64,000 nucleotides of DNA. Source: JAEXNA01 sp037189585 (GTDB taxonomy: Bacteria > Vulcanimicrobiota > Xenobia > Xenobiales > JADMJV01). The DNA lies in the NCBI GenBank assembly GCA_037189585.1, contig JBBCJA010000011.1, positions 124,001-188,000 on the forward strand. Reading direction: 5' to 3'. Positions 33,324 to 42,247 of this stretch are shown here, in pieces. The notes under the pieces were generated by a model that was given only the letters and a program-made list of their open reading frames with translations, made no database searches and was not told where the DNA came from. Made by a program: the position numbers and the translations under genes. Each line of letters begins with the position of its first letter. The first letter of the stretch is position 1.

Positions 33324-33835
33324 TCTGTCTTTACTGCGAAACCGAGCTGCCCGACGACCAACCGCAGGCCTGTCCCGAGTGCGAGGCCGAGCACGACTCT
33401 CGTCCGCCCGTGGTGGGTGTCAATCACGTCAGCCAGTTGCTGGGAGCCTTGGACTCGTTTCGAGCCGAGGAGCTCGATAAAGAAGACTTCGAGGCCGCGG
33501 TCGAAGTGTTCGGAGAGATGCTCGATGCCTTCGAGCAGACCTGGCGCACCCGCGAGTCGACCCTGGCCAGCCGCCTTTCGAGTTCGCTCCAGCCTCGTTT
33601 CGAGAAGACTCTGCGGGGAATCGACGAGGCACTTGCCGGCGGATTCTCCGCCATGGAGCTGCTGGAGTCCCTGGCCGATGCGCCGAGCGAGGAAGGCTTC
33701 AAGCGAGCCGAGGCCGCGCTTATAGCCTTCTTCACCACCATCTGCGCCAACGCCGCGCAGGCCCTTTCGGAGTTCGACTCACTCAAGGCACAGGCCGCGA
33801 CCTCCGGCGCCCTCTTCAATCTCCCTTCCGTCTGA
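33320..33835 (+). CDS. Zinc-ribbon protein with helical C-terminus
   Basis: A 171-residue protein starting at GTG 33320. CLYC and CPEC at residues 3-6 and 18-21 form a rubredoxin-like zinc ribbon. The rest is a long helical region rich in Glu, Ala and Leu (FEAAVEVFGEMLDAFEQTW and further). It resembles small zinc-ribbon adaptors that hold a complex together. Its operon context suggests a link with the LysM-like protein, but the role is unknown. Confidence 0.65.
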   Translation: MICLYCETELPDDQPQACPECEAEHDSRPPVVGVNHVSQLLGALDSFRAEELDKEDFEAAVEVFGEMLDAFEQTWRTRESTLASRLSSSLQPRFEKTLRGIDEALAGGFSAMELLESLADAPSEEGFKRAEAALIAFFTTICANAAQALSEFDSLKAQAATSGALFNLPSV

Positions 33836-33847
33836 TTTCAACGGGCG

Positions 33848-34867
33848 ATGGCGGAAAGAAGCAGGTCTCATCCCATCGCCGCTGTGTCGGGCGACGGCCG
33901 CCGAATGGTGAAGACTGCCTCACCCGAAGGTTGCTTCGAGGTTTGGGATTTGGTGGCGGAGGAGTTGCTCCTCACCTTCCAGGTGGAGTTGCCGGACTAT
34001 GCTTATTTCGAACGAGTGGTCATGGACAGCCGGGGAGAGAAGATCCTGTTGGCCATCTCCGACGCCACCGGTGCTCTGGTTTGCGGGCATGACGGTCGCC
34101 AACTTCATCGCTTGCAACGTCCTCAAGGCCCCTCCCCACATATGACCTACACTCGGGGGGCGACTCTCTCCGACGATGGGAGCTTGGCCGCTCTGGGCAT
34201 CAACAGCGATTGCTATGTCTTTTGCACCCGCACCGGCGCCATGCTCCGCTCGTTCGGCCTGGAGCATCCCGGAGATCACCGCGATGTCTTTCCGCTCTCC
34301 TGGAAAGGCCGGTTAGCTTACAGGCTTCCCTCCCGGCTGCTCAAAGTCGCGCGCTGGCTGCCCCAGCCGATTCCTTTCTTTGGAGGAGAGATCACCTGCC
34401 TCGACATCAGCGGTTGCAACCGTTACCTTTTCGCGGCATGCGAGTCTTACTTTTACCGCGAATGGGAAATCGTGACCGGCAAGCTTGTTTGTGACAACTG
34501 GAGCAGCGACTCTCAGAAGATGAGTTTGCCGGGATTCTCCGGCCAAGGTGGAGTCTACGGCTATCAGTGCGACGTGCGCTTGGACGCCAGTTTTCGGCCC
34601 GCCGCCTTGCGCGCCCAGGAAGTCCTGGTGGACGGATTCCGCTATGACGGCGTGACCTTTCAGTCTCTCTCTCCACCTTACGAGGTGTTGGCGAAGATAT
34701 CCGCCGGGGAGGGCCAGATTCTAGCCGCCGGTGTTCTAGACGGCCGGCCCTTGGTCGTTCGGCTGGAGAATGATGGGCGCATTGAGGTTTTGCGGGACTT
34801 GAACAGGATTCGTGCGAGGTCTACGAACGGAAGATCCGTCGTTGACGCTGGCGCCGGAGAAGGATAG
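33848..34867 (+). CDS. Beta-propeller protein (WD40-like)
   Basis: A 339-residue protein built from repeated blades (for example PIAAVSGDGRRMVKTASPEG, CFEVWDLVAEEL, SDDGSLAALGINSDCYVF and CLDISGCNRYLFAACESYF). The D/H-rich turns and W-D pairs fit a seven-bladed WD40-like or quinoprotein propeller. No signal peptide. It begins 12 bp after the zinc-ribbon gene. Function unknown; propellers usually are protein-binding platforms. Confidence 0.72.
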   Translation: MAERSRSHPIAAVSGDGRRMVKTASPEGCFEVWDLVAEELLLTFQVELPDYAYFERVVMDSRGEKILLAISDATGALVCGHDGRQLHRLQRPQGPSPHMTYTRGATLSDDGSLAALGINSDCYVFCTRTGAMLRSFGLEHPGDHRDVFPLSWKGRLAYRLPSRLLKVARWLPQPIPFFGGEITCLDISGCNRYLFAACESYFYREWEIVTGKLVCDNWSSDSQKMSLPGFSGQGGVYGYQCDVRLDASFRPAALRAQEVLVDGFRYDGVTFQSLSPPYEVLAKISAGEGQILAAGVLDGRPLVVRLENDGRIEVLRDLNRIRARSTNGRSVVDAGAGEG

Positions 34868-34876
34868 GCTCACGGG

Positions 34877-35485
34877 ATGAAAAAACTTCGTGTTCTTGCT
34901 CTCGTCGGTCTTCTCTCTCTCACGGGTTTCGCCGCTACCCAGGTGACGGTGGAGCTGGCTGGAAAAAAAGTGACTCTCGATTCCGTCCAAGTCGACGGAA
35001 AGACTTACGTGTCCTTGGCTCAGCTGAAGGCTCAGCTTTCCACTCAAGGCGGGGCCAATCAGCTCTCGGCTTCGGAAGGAGTACGCAACGAGTGGCTCTT
35101 CAACGGAGTCTGGCGAGTCAAGGTCGCAGAGGTGACCTGGGACGCCGAGGAGTCCCAGTGGGTGGTTCAGTTAAGCGTGGCCAACGGTAGCGATAAGACC
35201 CGCAGGATGGCGGATAACGGCTATAGCAGCAACGGGATTGACGGAGTCTTTTTGGTCACCGAGTCGGGTGAGTCGAAAGTTCCGGGGGTCAACGCCTCCA
35301 ACGCTTTCCAAGATGATTTTGGCCTCAAGGAGCTGCCTCCGGGGGGTCAATCCACCGCCACCGTTCGCTTCCTAGGGACGGCTCAGGATAAGCCGGTCAA
35401 GTTTCTTCTCGAGATGCACCCCGTGGCCGGCCTTCCTTTCTCCAAGCAGCCTAGTTTTCGAGTCGATCTGACTCAGACGAAGTGA
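34877..35485 (+). CDS. Secreted protein with copper-amine-oxidase-like N-domain
   Basis: A 202-residue protein with a signal peptide (MKKLRVLALVGLLSLTGFA). Residues 20-57 (VTVELAGKKVTLDSVQVDG, TYVSLAQLKAQLS) have the pattern of Cu_amine_oxidN1-type domains that are common in surface proteins. The C-terminal part (WRVKVAEVTWDAEESQWVVQ, then NGSDKTRRMADNG) is a beta-sandwich of the kind found in DUF4352-like or accessory domains. It lies 9 bp after the propeller gene and ends the operon. Confidence 0.72.
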   Translation: MKKLRVLALVGLLSLTGFAATQVTVELAGKKVTLDSVQVDGKTYVSLAQLKAQLSTQGGANQLSASEGVRNEWLFNGVWRVKVAEVTWDAEESQWVVQLSVANGSDKTRRMADNGYSSNGIDGVFLVTESGESKVPGVNASNAFQDDFGLKELPPGGQSTATVRFLGTAQDKPVKFLLEMHPVAGLPFSKQPSFRVDLTQTK

Positions 35486-35535
35486 GCCCCGGCTTTTGAG
35501 ACAACTCGGGAAGCCCACGGCGGTTAAGTCCAGCT

Positions 35536-36777
35536 ATGGCGCGAGCACTTCGAGACAAACTGGCCATTTTAGCCGATGCCGCCAAGTACGACGCCTCCTG
35601 CGCCTCCTCCGGGAGTCGGGCCAAGCGGGAGGGTCAGGGCGTGGGAAGCACCGAGGGGATGGGGATCTGCCATTCCTACACCCCGGACGGGCGCTGTGTT
35701 TCGTTGCTGAAAATTCTGTTGACCAACTACTGTATCTACGACTGTAAGTTCTGTATCAACAGGGTCAGCTCCTCAACTCCCAGGGCGCGCTTTTCTGTCG
35801 AGGAAGTGATTCGACTGACTTTGGAGTTCTATAAGCGCAACTATATCGAAGGTCTGTTTCTTTCCTCGGGCATCGTGCGCGATCCGGACTACACCATGGA
35901 GCAGATGGTGGAGGTGGCGCGTCGCCTTCGCGAGGAGCATGGTTTCCGAGGCTACATCCACCTCAAGACCATCCCCGGCGCGGCCGATGAGCTGCTCTTG
36001 CGAGCCGGCCGGCATGCCGATCGCCTGAGTGTCAACATCGAGCTCCCCACCGAGGAGGACCTGCGCCAACTGGCCCCCGAGAAGAATCGAGCCAGCCTGG
36101 AGCAGAACATGGCCGTGGTGGAGGAGAAGATCCAGGAACTCCAGGAGCCGGCTTGGGGTCGGGCCAGAGCTCCCATCTTTACCCCGGCCGGCCAGAGCAC
36201 CCAGATGGTGATCGGCGCCACCTCCACTGCCGATCGAGAGATTCTCTCCACCGCCTCGCACCTTTACCGGAGCTACGGGCTGCGACGGGTGTACTACTCC
36301 GCATTCTCTCCCATCCCGGACGCCCACTCTCGTCTGCCTCTGCAAGCTCCGCCACTGGTCAGAGAGCATCGTTTGTATCAATCGGATTGGCTGATTCGCT
36401 ACTACCAGTTCGAGGTGGACGAGCTGTTGCCCCACGAGCGGCCCACCCTGCGTCTCGACGTGGACCCGAAGACCGCCTGGGCTCTCGAGAATCGTGACTT
36501 TTTTCCGCTGGATGCCAACAGAGCCAGCCGGGAGGCGCTGCTACGCGTGCCTGGCCTGGGGGTGGGAACGGTCGAGAAGATCCTGCGACAACGTCGACAT
36601 CGAGCGATGCGTTGGGACGATCTGCGCAAACTGCGCGTGGCGGTTGACCGAGTGAGACCGTTTCTCATCCTCTCCGACGGCGGCCCGCCCAAGTGGGCCG
36701 AAGGAGACGAGCTGCTTCGCCGTCTTCTACCTTCGGGCGAACAGCTCCACCTGGCCTTTGAGAGCCGTGAGCTTTGA
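35536..36777 (+). CDS. Putative DNA-repair radical SAM protein (SplB-like, UDG-linked)
   Basis: A 413-residue radical-SAM protein. Cys66-x3-Cys70-x2-Cys73 (TNYCIYDCKFC) binds the cluster. A C-terminal helix-hairpin-helix (about 328-373, REALLRVPGLGVGTVEKIL) should bind DNA. The sequence follows TIGR03916, a spore-photoproduct-lyase-related family always linked with a uracil-DNA-glycosylase-family protein. The lesion it repairs, if any, is unknown. It overlaps the UdgX fusion gene by 11 bp, so they form one unit. Confidence 0.9.
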   Translation: MARALRDKLAILADAAKYDASCASSGSRAKREGQGVGSTEGMGICHSYTPDGRCVSLLKILLTNYCIYDCKFCINRVSSSTPRARFSVEEVIRLTLEFYKRNYIEGLFLSSGIVRDPDYTMEQMVEVARRLREEHGFRGYIHLKTIPGAADELLLRAGRHADRLSVNIELPTEEDLRQLAPEKNRASLEQNMAVVEEKIQELQEPAWGRARAPIFTPAGQSTQMVIGATSTADREILSTASHLYRSYGLRRVYYSAFSPIPDAHSRLPLQAPPLVREHRLYQSDWLIRYYQFEVDELLPHERPTLRLDVDPKTAWALENRDFFPLDANRASREALLRVPGLGVGTVEKILRQRRHRAMRWDDLRKLRVAVDRVRPFLILSDGGPPKWAEGDELLRRLLPSGEQLHLAFESREL

Positions 36778-38149
36778 GCAGTGGCGCGAGCGGGCTAGAG
36801 AGCTGCTCAAGCTGGGTGTTCCCCCGGCCGAGGCGTGCTGGACGGACGGCCAGACTCAGCTGTTCGAGGAGTCGCCGAGCCGCGGGACCGCCATCAACGC
36901 TCCTAGAGTGCCTCGGGAGTTTCTCCTCCTGGCCGAGAAGGCGTGCTGTTATCGACACCCAGCGCGCTGGGCCTTGCCCTACAGGATCCTCTGGCGCCTC
37001 AACACGGGGGAGCCGAACTTGCTCGAGATCGCCTCCGACCCCGACGTGCTCAAACTCCGGGGGATGGCGGGCGCCGTGGACCGCGACGTCCATAAGATGC
37101 ACGCCTTCGTGCGCTTTCGCCAGAGCGAGGATGGGGCCTACGTGGCCTGGTACGAGCCGGTCCACCTGGTGGTGGAGCTCGCCTGCCCCTTTTTCGCTCG
37201 GCGTTTCGACACCATGCGCTGGTCCATTCTTACTCCCGATCGTTGCGCTTTCTGGGATGGCCGAAATCTGACCTACGGACCCGGTTTGAGCCAGGCCCGG
37301 ACGCCCACCGTCGATAGCGTGGAGGAGCTGTGGAAGACGTACTACGCCAACATCTTCAACCCGGCCCGAGTGAAGCTCCGGGCCATGACCTCGGAGATGC
37401 CCAAGCGTCATTGGAAGACCATGCCGGAAACCGCGCTCATCCCCGAGATGTTGGCCCAAGCCGAAGCTCGAGTGGAGAGCATGTTGGCTCACTCTCGGGC
37501 GGGTGACCCGGGGGTGAGTCCCGCCCAGGGGGCCTCCGAGCTGGTCGAAGCCGGAGGGACGCTGGCGGAGCTCGCTAGACTAGCTGGAGGATGTCAAGCC
37601 TGCGAATTGTACCAAAAGGCCACCCAGACGGTTTTCGGCGAAGGCCCGAGCTCGGCCCGAGTGATGCTGGTGGGGGAGCAGCCGGGTGATCAGGAGGACA
37701 GGAAAGGGCGACCTTTCATCGGCCCGGCCGGGCAGCTCCTGCGCCGGACTTTAGCCGCCGCGGGCCTTGGCGAAGAGGAGCTCTATTTCACCAACACGGT
37801 CAAACACTTTCGTTGGGAGCCCTCACCATCGGGTGGAAAGAGGCGACTCCACCAACGGGCCACCGTCCGTCAGATTCAGGTTTGCCAGGGCTGGCTGGAA
37901 GGAGAGATTCGGCTGCTCCAACCTCGAGTACTTATTTGCCTTGGCGCCACGGCGGCTCAGACCCTTCTCGGTTCGGGGTTCCGTCTGGGCCGAGACCGGG
38001 GACGATGGATCGACTCTCCTCTGGCTCCCAGGGTGATGGCCACCGTCCATCCGAGCTTTCTATTGCGCTTGAGCGACCCGGACGAGCAAGAGCGACAGAA
38101 GGGGCTGTTCCTGCGAGACCTCCAGCTCGCCCGGGAAGCGCTTGAGTAG
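36767..38149 (+). CDS. DUF4130-UdgX fusion (uracil-DNA glycosylase family)
   Basis: A 460-residue two-domain protein. Residues about 25-235 are the DUF4130/TIGR03915 domain (MHAFVRFR, DRCAFWDG, MPKRHWK). Residues about 260-455 are UdgX-type UDG: GEQPGDQED (303-311), the KRRLH loop with His362, which in UdgX covalently captures uracil-DNA, LGATAAQTLLG and VHPSFLLR. Four Cys (276, 279, 373, 391) match the iron-sulfur ligands. UdgX acts as a suicide uracil-binding enzyme in mycobacteria. GTG 36767 is chosen; TTG 36758 is an alternative. The DUF4130 partner is separate in many species. Confidence 0.9.
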   Translation: MSFEQWRERARELLKLGVPPAEACWTDGQTQLFEESPSRGTAINAPRVPREFLLLAEKACCYRHPARWALPYRILWRLNTGEPNLLEIASDPDVLKLRGMAGAVDRDVHKMHAFVRFRQSEDGAYVAWYEPVHLVVELACPFFARRFDTMRWSILTPDRCAFWDGRNLTYGPGLSQARTPTVDSVEELWKTYYANIFNPARVKLRAMTSEMPKRHWKTMPETALIPEMLAQAEARVESMLAHSRAGDPGVSPAQGASELVEAGGTLAELARLAGGCQACELYQKATQTVFGEGPSSARVMLVGEQPGDQEDRKGRPFIGPAGQLLRRTLAAAGLGEEELYFTNTVKHFRWEPSPSGGKRRLHQRATVRQIQVCQGWLEGEIRLLQPRVLICLGATAAQTLLGSGFRLGRDRGRWIDSPLAPRVMATVHPSFLLRLSDPDEQERQKGLFLRDLQLAREALE

Positions 38150-38226
38150 GCGATTGACGTTTTGGTGACGTTTTCTTGGCGCCGGACAGCTAAAGTGGCT
38201 TTATCGAGAAAAGGAGAGATTCCATC

Positions 38227-38622
38227 GTGCAGATTTCCACCAACAAAGTAGCCAACACCACTGTTCGTGTCGCCAAACCTAAGACCGAGAAACCCTCGCG
38301 AGAATCGGCCCCGGTCGACTCCTTTTCTAGTGGAGTGAGCGGTTTCTACAAGGAATACAGGTCCGCCATCCACATCGGGGGTGGGGCCCTATTAGGCGCG
38401 GGCATCGCCGCCGTCGGCGGTGGACTCACCGGCTCGGCTGTGATGTCGGCGGCCGGGAGCGGGGCCTTGGGTGGGTTTCTGATCAGCTCGCCTCGGGAAG
38501 CGCTAACCACCGCGGGAGGTGCGGTTTTGGGAGCCACGATCGCGACTCTGGCGGGTATGCCGGGCGCCGCGGTGGTCAGCGCAGCAGGAACCGGGGCCCT
38601 TATCGGTTTCGTCATCGGCTAG
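38227..38622 (+). CDS. Glycine-zipper protein with disordered leader
   Basis: A 131-residue protein starting at GTG 38227 with AAGGAGA upstream. The first 45 residues are polar and disordered (MQISTNKVANTTVRVAKPK, then APVDSFSSGVSG). The rest consists of alternating Gly/Ala/Val blocks (IHIGGGALLGAGIAAVGGG, AGSGALGGF, AGGAVLGATIATLAG), typical of glycine-zipper motifs that can insert in membranes. No classical signal peptide. The leader resembles that of the metalloprotease at 54197. Confidence 0.72.
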   Translation: MQISTNKVANTTVRVAKPKTEKPSRESAPVDSFSSGVSGFYKEYRSAIHIGGGALLGAGIAAVGGGLTGSAVMSAAGSGALGGFLISSPREALTTAGGAVLGATIATLAGMPGAAVVSAAGTGALIGFVIG

Positions 38623-38665
38623 ATTCAAGAAACCGAAGCCGTCGCTGGACGTTAAACGCTCTCGC

Positions 38666-39799
38666 GTGATCATCGTTCAGCTGTTCGACCAGCCTTTCGC
38701 TAAAGCCCAGAAGGCCCTGCCTCGCTTGCAAAAGCTCGGCGTCACTCACATCCTGGTATCGCCCCCGCAGAAGAGTCACTCCAGCTCTCGCTGGTGGGGG
38801 CGATACCAGCCGGTCGACTTTACCCGTATCGAGGGCCCGCTCGGTGACGCCGGAGACCTGCACGCCCTTTGCCTTGCCGCCCGACGGAGTGGTGTGGCAG
38901 TGGTAGCCGATACCGTCATTCATCACCTCAGCAACGAGTCGAGATACGTGAGGATGCGTGGAAGCCGTATCCTCTCGGCCCAGTATCCAAATTTTTGCCA
39001 CAACGATCTGTCCGGGGTTCATCGCTTGGGAAAGGGGAGGGGACTTCCCATTCTGGACACTCGATCTCCCTGGGTCAGAAGCCAGTTGCGACGATACCTT
39101 CATGATCTTTTCGACCTGGGAGTGCGAGGCTACCGGTTCGATTCGGCCAAGCATCTCGATCCTCACCTGTTTCCTTATCTTTTGGAGGGTCTTCCGCCGG
39201 TCTTGAGTTTCGGAGAGCTCGTCTACACGGAACCCGAGCATTTTCCGGCGGAGTACTGGCGCAGTATGAGGGGGTACGATTTCCCTCTGGCGGCGCACCT
39301 CAAGCGCGCCTTCGCCCACGGGGGAGACCTCGGCTCCTTGCTTCATCCTCGCTGTCTCTGGGGTCCGCTCTCGGTCCCCTTCGTCAACCACCATGACCTG
39401 ATCAAAAACCGTAAGGGCTTTTCCACCTTCCGGATCGCCGATCTGACGGACAGGCGCCTGGCCTATGCCTACATCCTGGGGCGAGGAGAGGGGGCGCCTC
39501 TGATCTACGGGACCGACATGCGACACCCGGAGGTGAAAGCGGGTCTGGCCTTTTACCGCTTTTGCGAAGAACTCCCAGCTGTTCCGGTGGCGGCTGGTCG
39601 AAACTTTTTAGCTCTCCGTCGAGGCTCCGTTGGTCTTTTAGCCATCAACAAGGCGGGGATTCCCACTGAGGTGACCGCCGAGCTCGCACCCGGAATCTAT
39701 CGGGATCTTGTTACAGGTTGGAGCGGCTCGACTTCGTATGGGCGACTTCACTGGAGAGTTCCGGGCCGAAGCGCGGCTCTGCTGGTCAAGGTCGAGTGA
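38666..39799 (+). CDS. GH13-like alpha-amylase family protein
   Basis: About 377 residues starting at GTG 38666; the frame is open further upstream but would overlap the glycine-zipper gene, and the (beta/alpha)8 barrel begins right here (VIIVQLFDQPFAKAQKALPRL). Motifs: DTVIHHLSNES (region I-like), GVRGYRFDSAKHLDP with the nucleophile Asp, FGELVYT with the acid/base Glu, and FVNHHD with the transition-state Asp. The family cleaves or rearranges alpha-glucans. It is short for GH13 and has no signal peptide, so it probably works on intracellular glycogen-like substrates. Confidence 0.85.
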   Translation: MIIVQLFDQPFAKAQKALPRLQKLGVTHILVSPPQKSHSSSRWWGRYQPVDFTRIEGPLGDAGDLHALCLAARRSGVAVVADTVIHHLSNESRYVRMRGSRILSAQYPNFCHNDLSGVHRLGKGRGLPILDTRSPWVRSQLRRYLHDLFDLGVRGYRFDSAKHLDPHLFPYLLEGLPPVLSFGELVYTEPEHFPAEYWRSMRGYDFPLAAHLKRAFAHGGDLGSLLHPRCLWGPLSVPFVNHHDLIKNRKGFSTFRIADLTDRRLAYAYILGRGEGAPLIYGTDMRHPEVKAGLAFYRFCEELPAVPVAAGRNFLALRRGSVGLLAINKAGIPTEVTAELAPGIYRDLVTGWSGSTSYGRLHWRVPGRSAALLVKVE

Positions 39800-39849
39800 C
39801 TTCTCAAGCTGGCGGAGGGGCCTTGCGTCGTCGCTGAGAATTCTCTTTT

Positions 39850-40248
39850 ATGCGACGGGATGGGGGAAGGGAGAAATGGTTGGACCGGGGAGTCTCCCTG
39901 GTGGAATCGTTGGTCGCGATGACCATGCTCTCTCTGGCCGGCGCGGCTCTGGTAAGTCTTTTGGTCTCCAATCGAGTGGCCATTCGTACACAGGAGCAGC
40001 GTCTCTTCGCCGCGACGCTTGCCGCGACACGACTTGAAGCCGCCGGCCGGGGTAATTTTTTGTCTCTGAACGGAGAGCCCGAGGTGTTGGAGGAAGGCAA
40101 CGTCAGCTACACCGTGAGAAGCGAGGCGTTCGAAGTCGTGCCGCCGATGGTCGGGGTGAGGCGAGTGCGTAGCACGGTGGCCTGGACATATCGGAGCGTT
40201 CCACGCCAAGAGTTTCGCGAGCGGATTTTCACCCGAGGGCAGATGTGA
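39850..40248 (+). CDS. Type II pseudopilin/prepilin-like protein
   Basis: A 132-residue protein with a type IV prepilin N-terminus: a basic leader, Gly14 and then VSLVESLVAMTMLSLAGAAL with Glu5 of the mature protein, the pattern cut and methylated by a PilD-type peptidase. The short C-terminal part (LEAAGRGNFLSLNGEP, YTVRSEAFEVVPP) is a small pilin-like domain. It overlaps the next prepilin gene by 4 bp. Minor pseudopilins of this kind prime pilus or secretion-system assembly. Confidence 0.85.
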   Translation: MRRDGGREKWLDRGVSLVESLVAMTMLSLAGAALVSLLVSNRVAIRTQEQRLFAATLAATRLEAAGRGNFLSLNGEPEVLEEGNVSYTVRSEAFEVVPPMVGVRRVRSTVAWTYRSVPRQEFRERIFTRGQM

Positions 40249-40895
40249 AAAGGTGGGGCCAAAGTTCCAGGACCCGTGGGTTGACGCTAGCGGAGCTTCT
40301 GGTACTGCTCGCCCTGGCTGGCCTCCTGGGGGGGATCATCGTTCGGCTTTTGAGCGCCGTGCTGGCCCATTCGGCGCGGGACGAGATTCGGGCTCGTCTG
40401 CAACAAAGAGCGATGCTAATTCTGCGCCGGCTCCAAGTCGACCTCGAGACCACCAATCCGGCGGGATTCTCTCTTGTGACCCCGGAGGACCCCGCGAGGG
40501 AAATCCTGGCCCTGGCCTTTCAACCGATCGCTCGGGTGACGGCCCAGGCTACTGTGGAGCGGGCTTCGGACCGTCTGATTCTTTGGGCCTATCGCCCTGA
40601 GCGGCGACAGCTTTGTCGAGACGAATGGAACTCCGTCTTTCCCCCTCCCTTGCCCCTGCCGCCTCTGCAGCCGAAACGACTGGAGCCCCAGGAGTTCGCG
40701 CGGTTGCTCGGGGTTGAAACTCCGAGACGTGAGGAGTATGAGGGAGTCTCCAAGCTGTCCCTTCATACCGCGGTGACTCCGCCTAACATCCCTGACCCCC
40801 TGGAACTCGAGATCGAGCTGACAGGTCAGGCCGTGGCTAACTCTGTCGAAAGAGTGCGCCTGTTGTCCACTCTGCGTGTCGAGAACGGCTTGTGA
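40245..40895 (+). CDS. Prepilin-like protein (PilW/GspJ type)
   Basis: A 216-residue protein starting at GTG 40245, with prepilin leader RTRGLTLAELLVLLALAGLL (Glu5 present) followed by a helical stalk and a beta-rich head of about 170 residues. Size and layout match GspJ/PilW-type minor pilins. It overlaps the preceding prepilin gene and the following kinase gene by 4 bp each, so all three are one unit. Confidence 0.82.
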   Translation: MKRWGQSSRTRGLTLAELLVLLALAGLLGGIIVRLLSAVLAHSARDEIRARLQQRAMLILRRLQVDLETTNPAGFSLVTPEDPAREILALAFQPIARVTAQATVERASDRLILWAYRPERRQLCRDEWNSVFPPPLPLPPLQPKRLEPQEFARLLGVETPRREEYEGVSKLSLHTAVTPPNIPDPLELEIELTGQAVANSVERVRLLSTLRVENGL

Positions 40896-42247
40896 GGCTG
40901 TTCGCGTTCTGGCTTCTGATGACGGTCCTTGGATGGGCCGCGCCGGAATCCACCACCGTCCCGGTATTCTTTGTCACCGAGCCGGAGGGGATGAAAATCT
41001 ACAAGGTCCGTGAGACATCTCTCGACTTCCTTGGTCACTCGTCTTCGCGTCAGCCGCTAGCCATCACGCTGACGCCATATGACCAGCAGACTGTGCGCTT
41101 TCTGGTTCTGCCTCCTGACCGAGAGGTTCCGGAGAGTCTGTCGGGTCAGAATATTCAAGTGACGCCGACTCGCCAACTTCTGGAACTGCGCCGTGTTCCC
41201 AGCTATGGAACCATCGAGGTGTCGGTGAGCTTTCCACGCAGGTGGGAATCGGTGTGGGAACGTCACGCCTTGAGTCTGACCGGGATAGGGCTCTTATCGC
41301 TAGTCTTTCTGGGATACCTCGGGCGGCATGCCCGGACACGAAGGGTTGCTCAGATGGCTGACCGAGCCCTTCTGTCGGCTCAGTCTAGAGTTTCACCTTC
41401 CCGGGATCCGGTCGTCGGATCGACGATTGGAAAGTACATGGTGACCGGGCTTCTGGGAGCCGGAGGTATGGGAACGGTTTATCGAGCGATCGAGCTGGCC
41501 AGACCCGAGCGCGAGGTCGCGCTCAAACTAGGGCACCTTCATACCCTGGGAGATTCGGAGGCCAAAGCTCGATTCCAGAACGAGATCGCGGTAGCGAGCC
41601 GTTTCGTCCACCCACATATTATTCCCGTTCTAGATTTTGGGCATCACCTTGACATGCCGTATCTGGTGATGCCGGTCATCGAGGGGGGGACGCTTCGCGA
41701 TCGAATCGCCGACGGTCCTCTCCAGCCTGATGAGGCCTTACAACTGCTGGCACCTGTCTTTTCGGGTTTGAGCTACGCTCACCAGAAAGGGATCGTTCAC
41801 CGGGACATCAAGCTGGAGAATATTCTCCTCAAGAACGTGCCTCCCGGTGAGAAAGAGCATCCGTTGATTTCGGATTTTGGACTGGCGGGTTTCGCCGGAT
41901 CGGGGCTGAGCCCGATTGGAGGCACTCTCAATGTCATGTCTCCCGAACAGTTTCATGGGCGATACAGCCCGACCAGCGACCAGTACGCCCTGGGAGTTCT
42001 TCTGTTCGAGGTGCTGACCGGCCAAGCCCCCTTCTCCCACGACAGCTCAGTCGCACTGGCGTATGCTCACCTCAATGTCGCTCCCCCCCGTTTGAACGAG
42101 ATCTTACCTTCTCTTTCCTCGGAGTTGGCCGACCTGGTGGGCAAGATGTTGAGCAAGGAGCCGGAGGAGCGCTATCGGGACCTGGAAGAGGCTTTAACGG
42201 CCTTCACGAGCGCGGTGAGTTCTCGGCCCGGCGCTCCCTCATCATGA
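40892..42247 (+). CDS. Transmembrane Ser/Thr protein kinase
   Basis: A 451-residue receptor-like kinase. A signal sequence (about 1-17) is followed by an extracytoplasmic region of about 100 residues (VPVFFVTEPEGMKIYKVR), one membrane helix (about 126-144) and a cytoplasmic kinase domain (about 178-440). Kinase landmarks: Gly-loop LGAGGMGTVYRA (188-199), Lys212, HRD 303-305, DFG 328-330 and SPEQ activation segment. This is the reverse of the usual PknB topology. GTG 40892 overlaps the pseudopilin stop. Likely role: regulation of the pilus or secretion machine in response to an external signal (inference). Its last 44 bp overlap the convergent gene. Confidence 0.88.
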   Translation: MRLFAFWLLMTVLGWAAPESTTVPVFFVTEPEGMKIYKVRETSLDFLGHSSSRQPLAITLTPYDQQTVRFLVLPPDREVPESLSGQNIQVTPTRQLLELRRVPSYGTIEVSVSFPRRWESVWERHALSLTGIGLLSLVFLGYLGRHARTRRVAQMADRALLSAQSRVSPSRDPVVGSTIGKYMVTGLLGAGGMGTVYRAIELARPEREVALKLGHLHTLGDSEAKARFQNEIAVASRFVHPHIIPVLDFGHHLDMPYLVMPVIEGGTLRDRIADGPLQPDEALQLLAPVFSGLSYAHQKGIVHRDIKLENILLKNVPPGEKEHPLISDFGLAGFAGSGLSPIGGTLNVMSPEQFHGRYSPTSDQYALGVLLFEVLTGQAPFSHDSSVALAYAHLNVAPPRLNEILPSLSSELADLVGKMLSKEPEERYRDLEEALTAFTSAVSSRPGAPSS

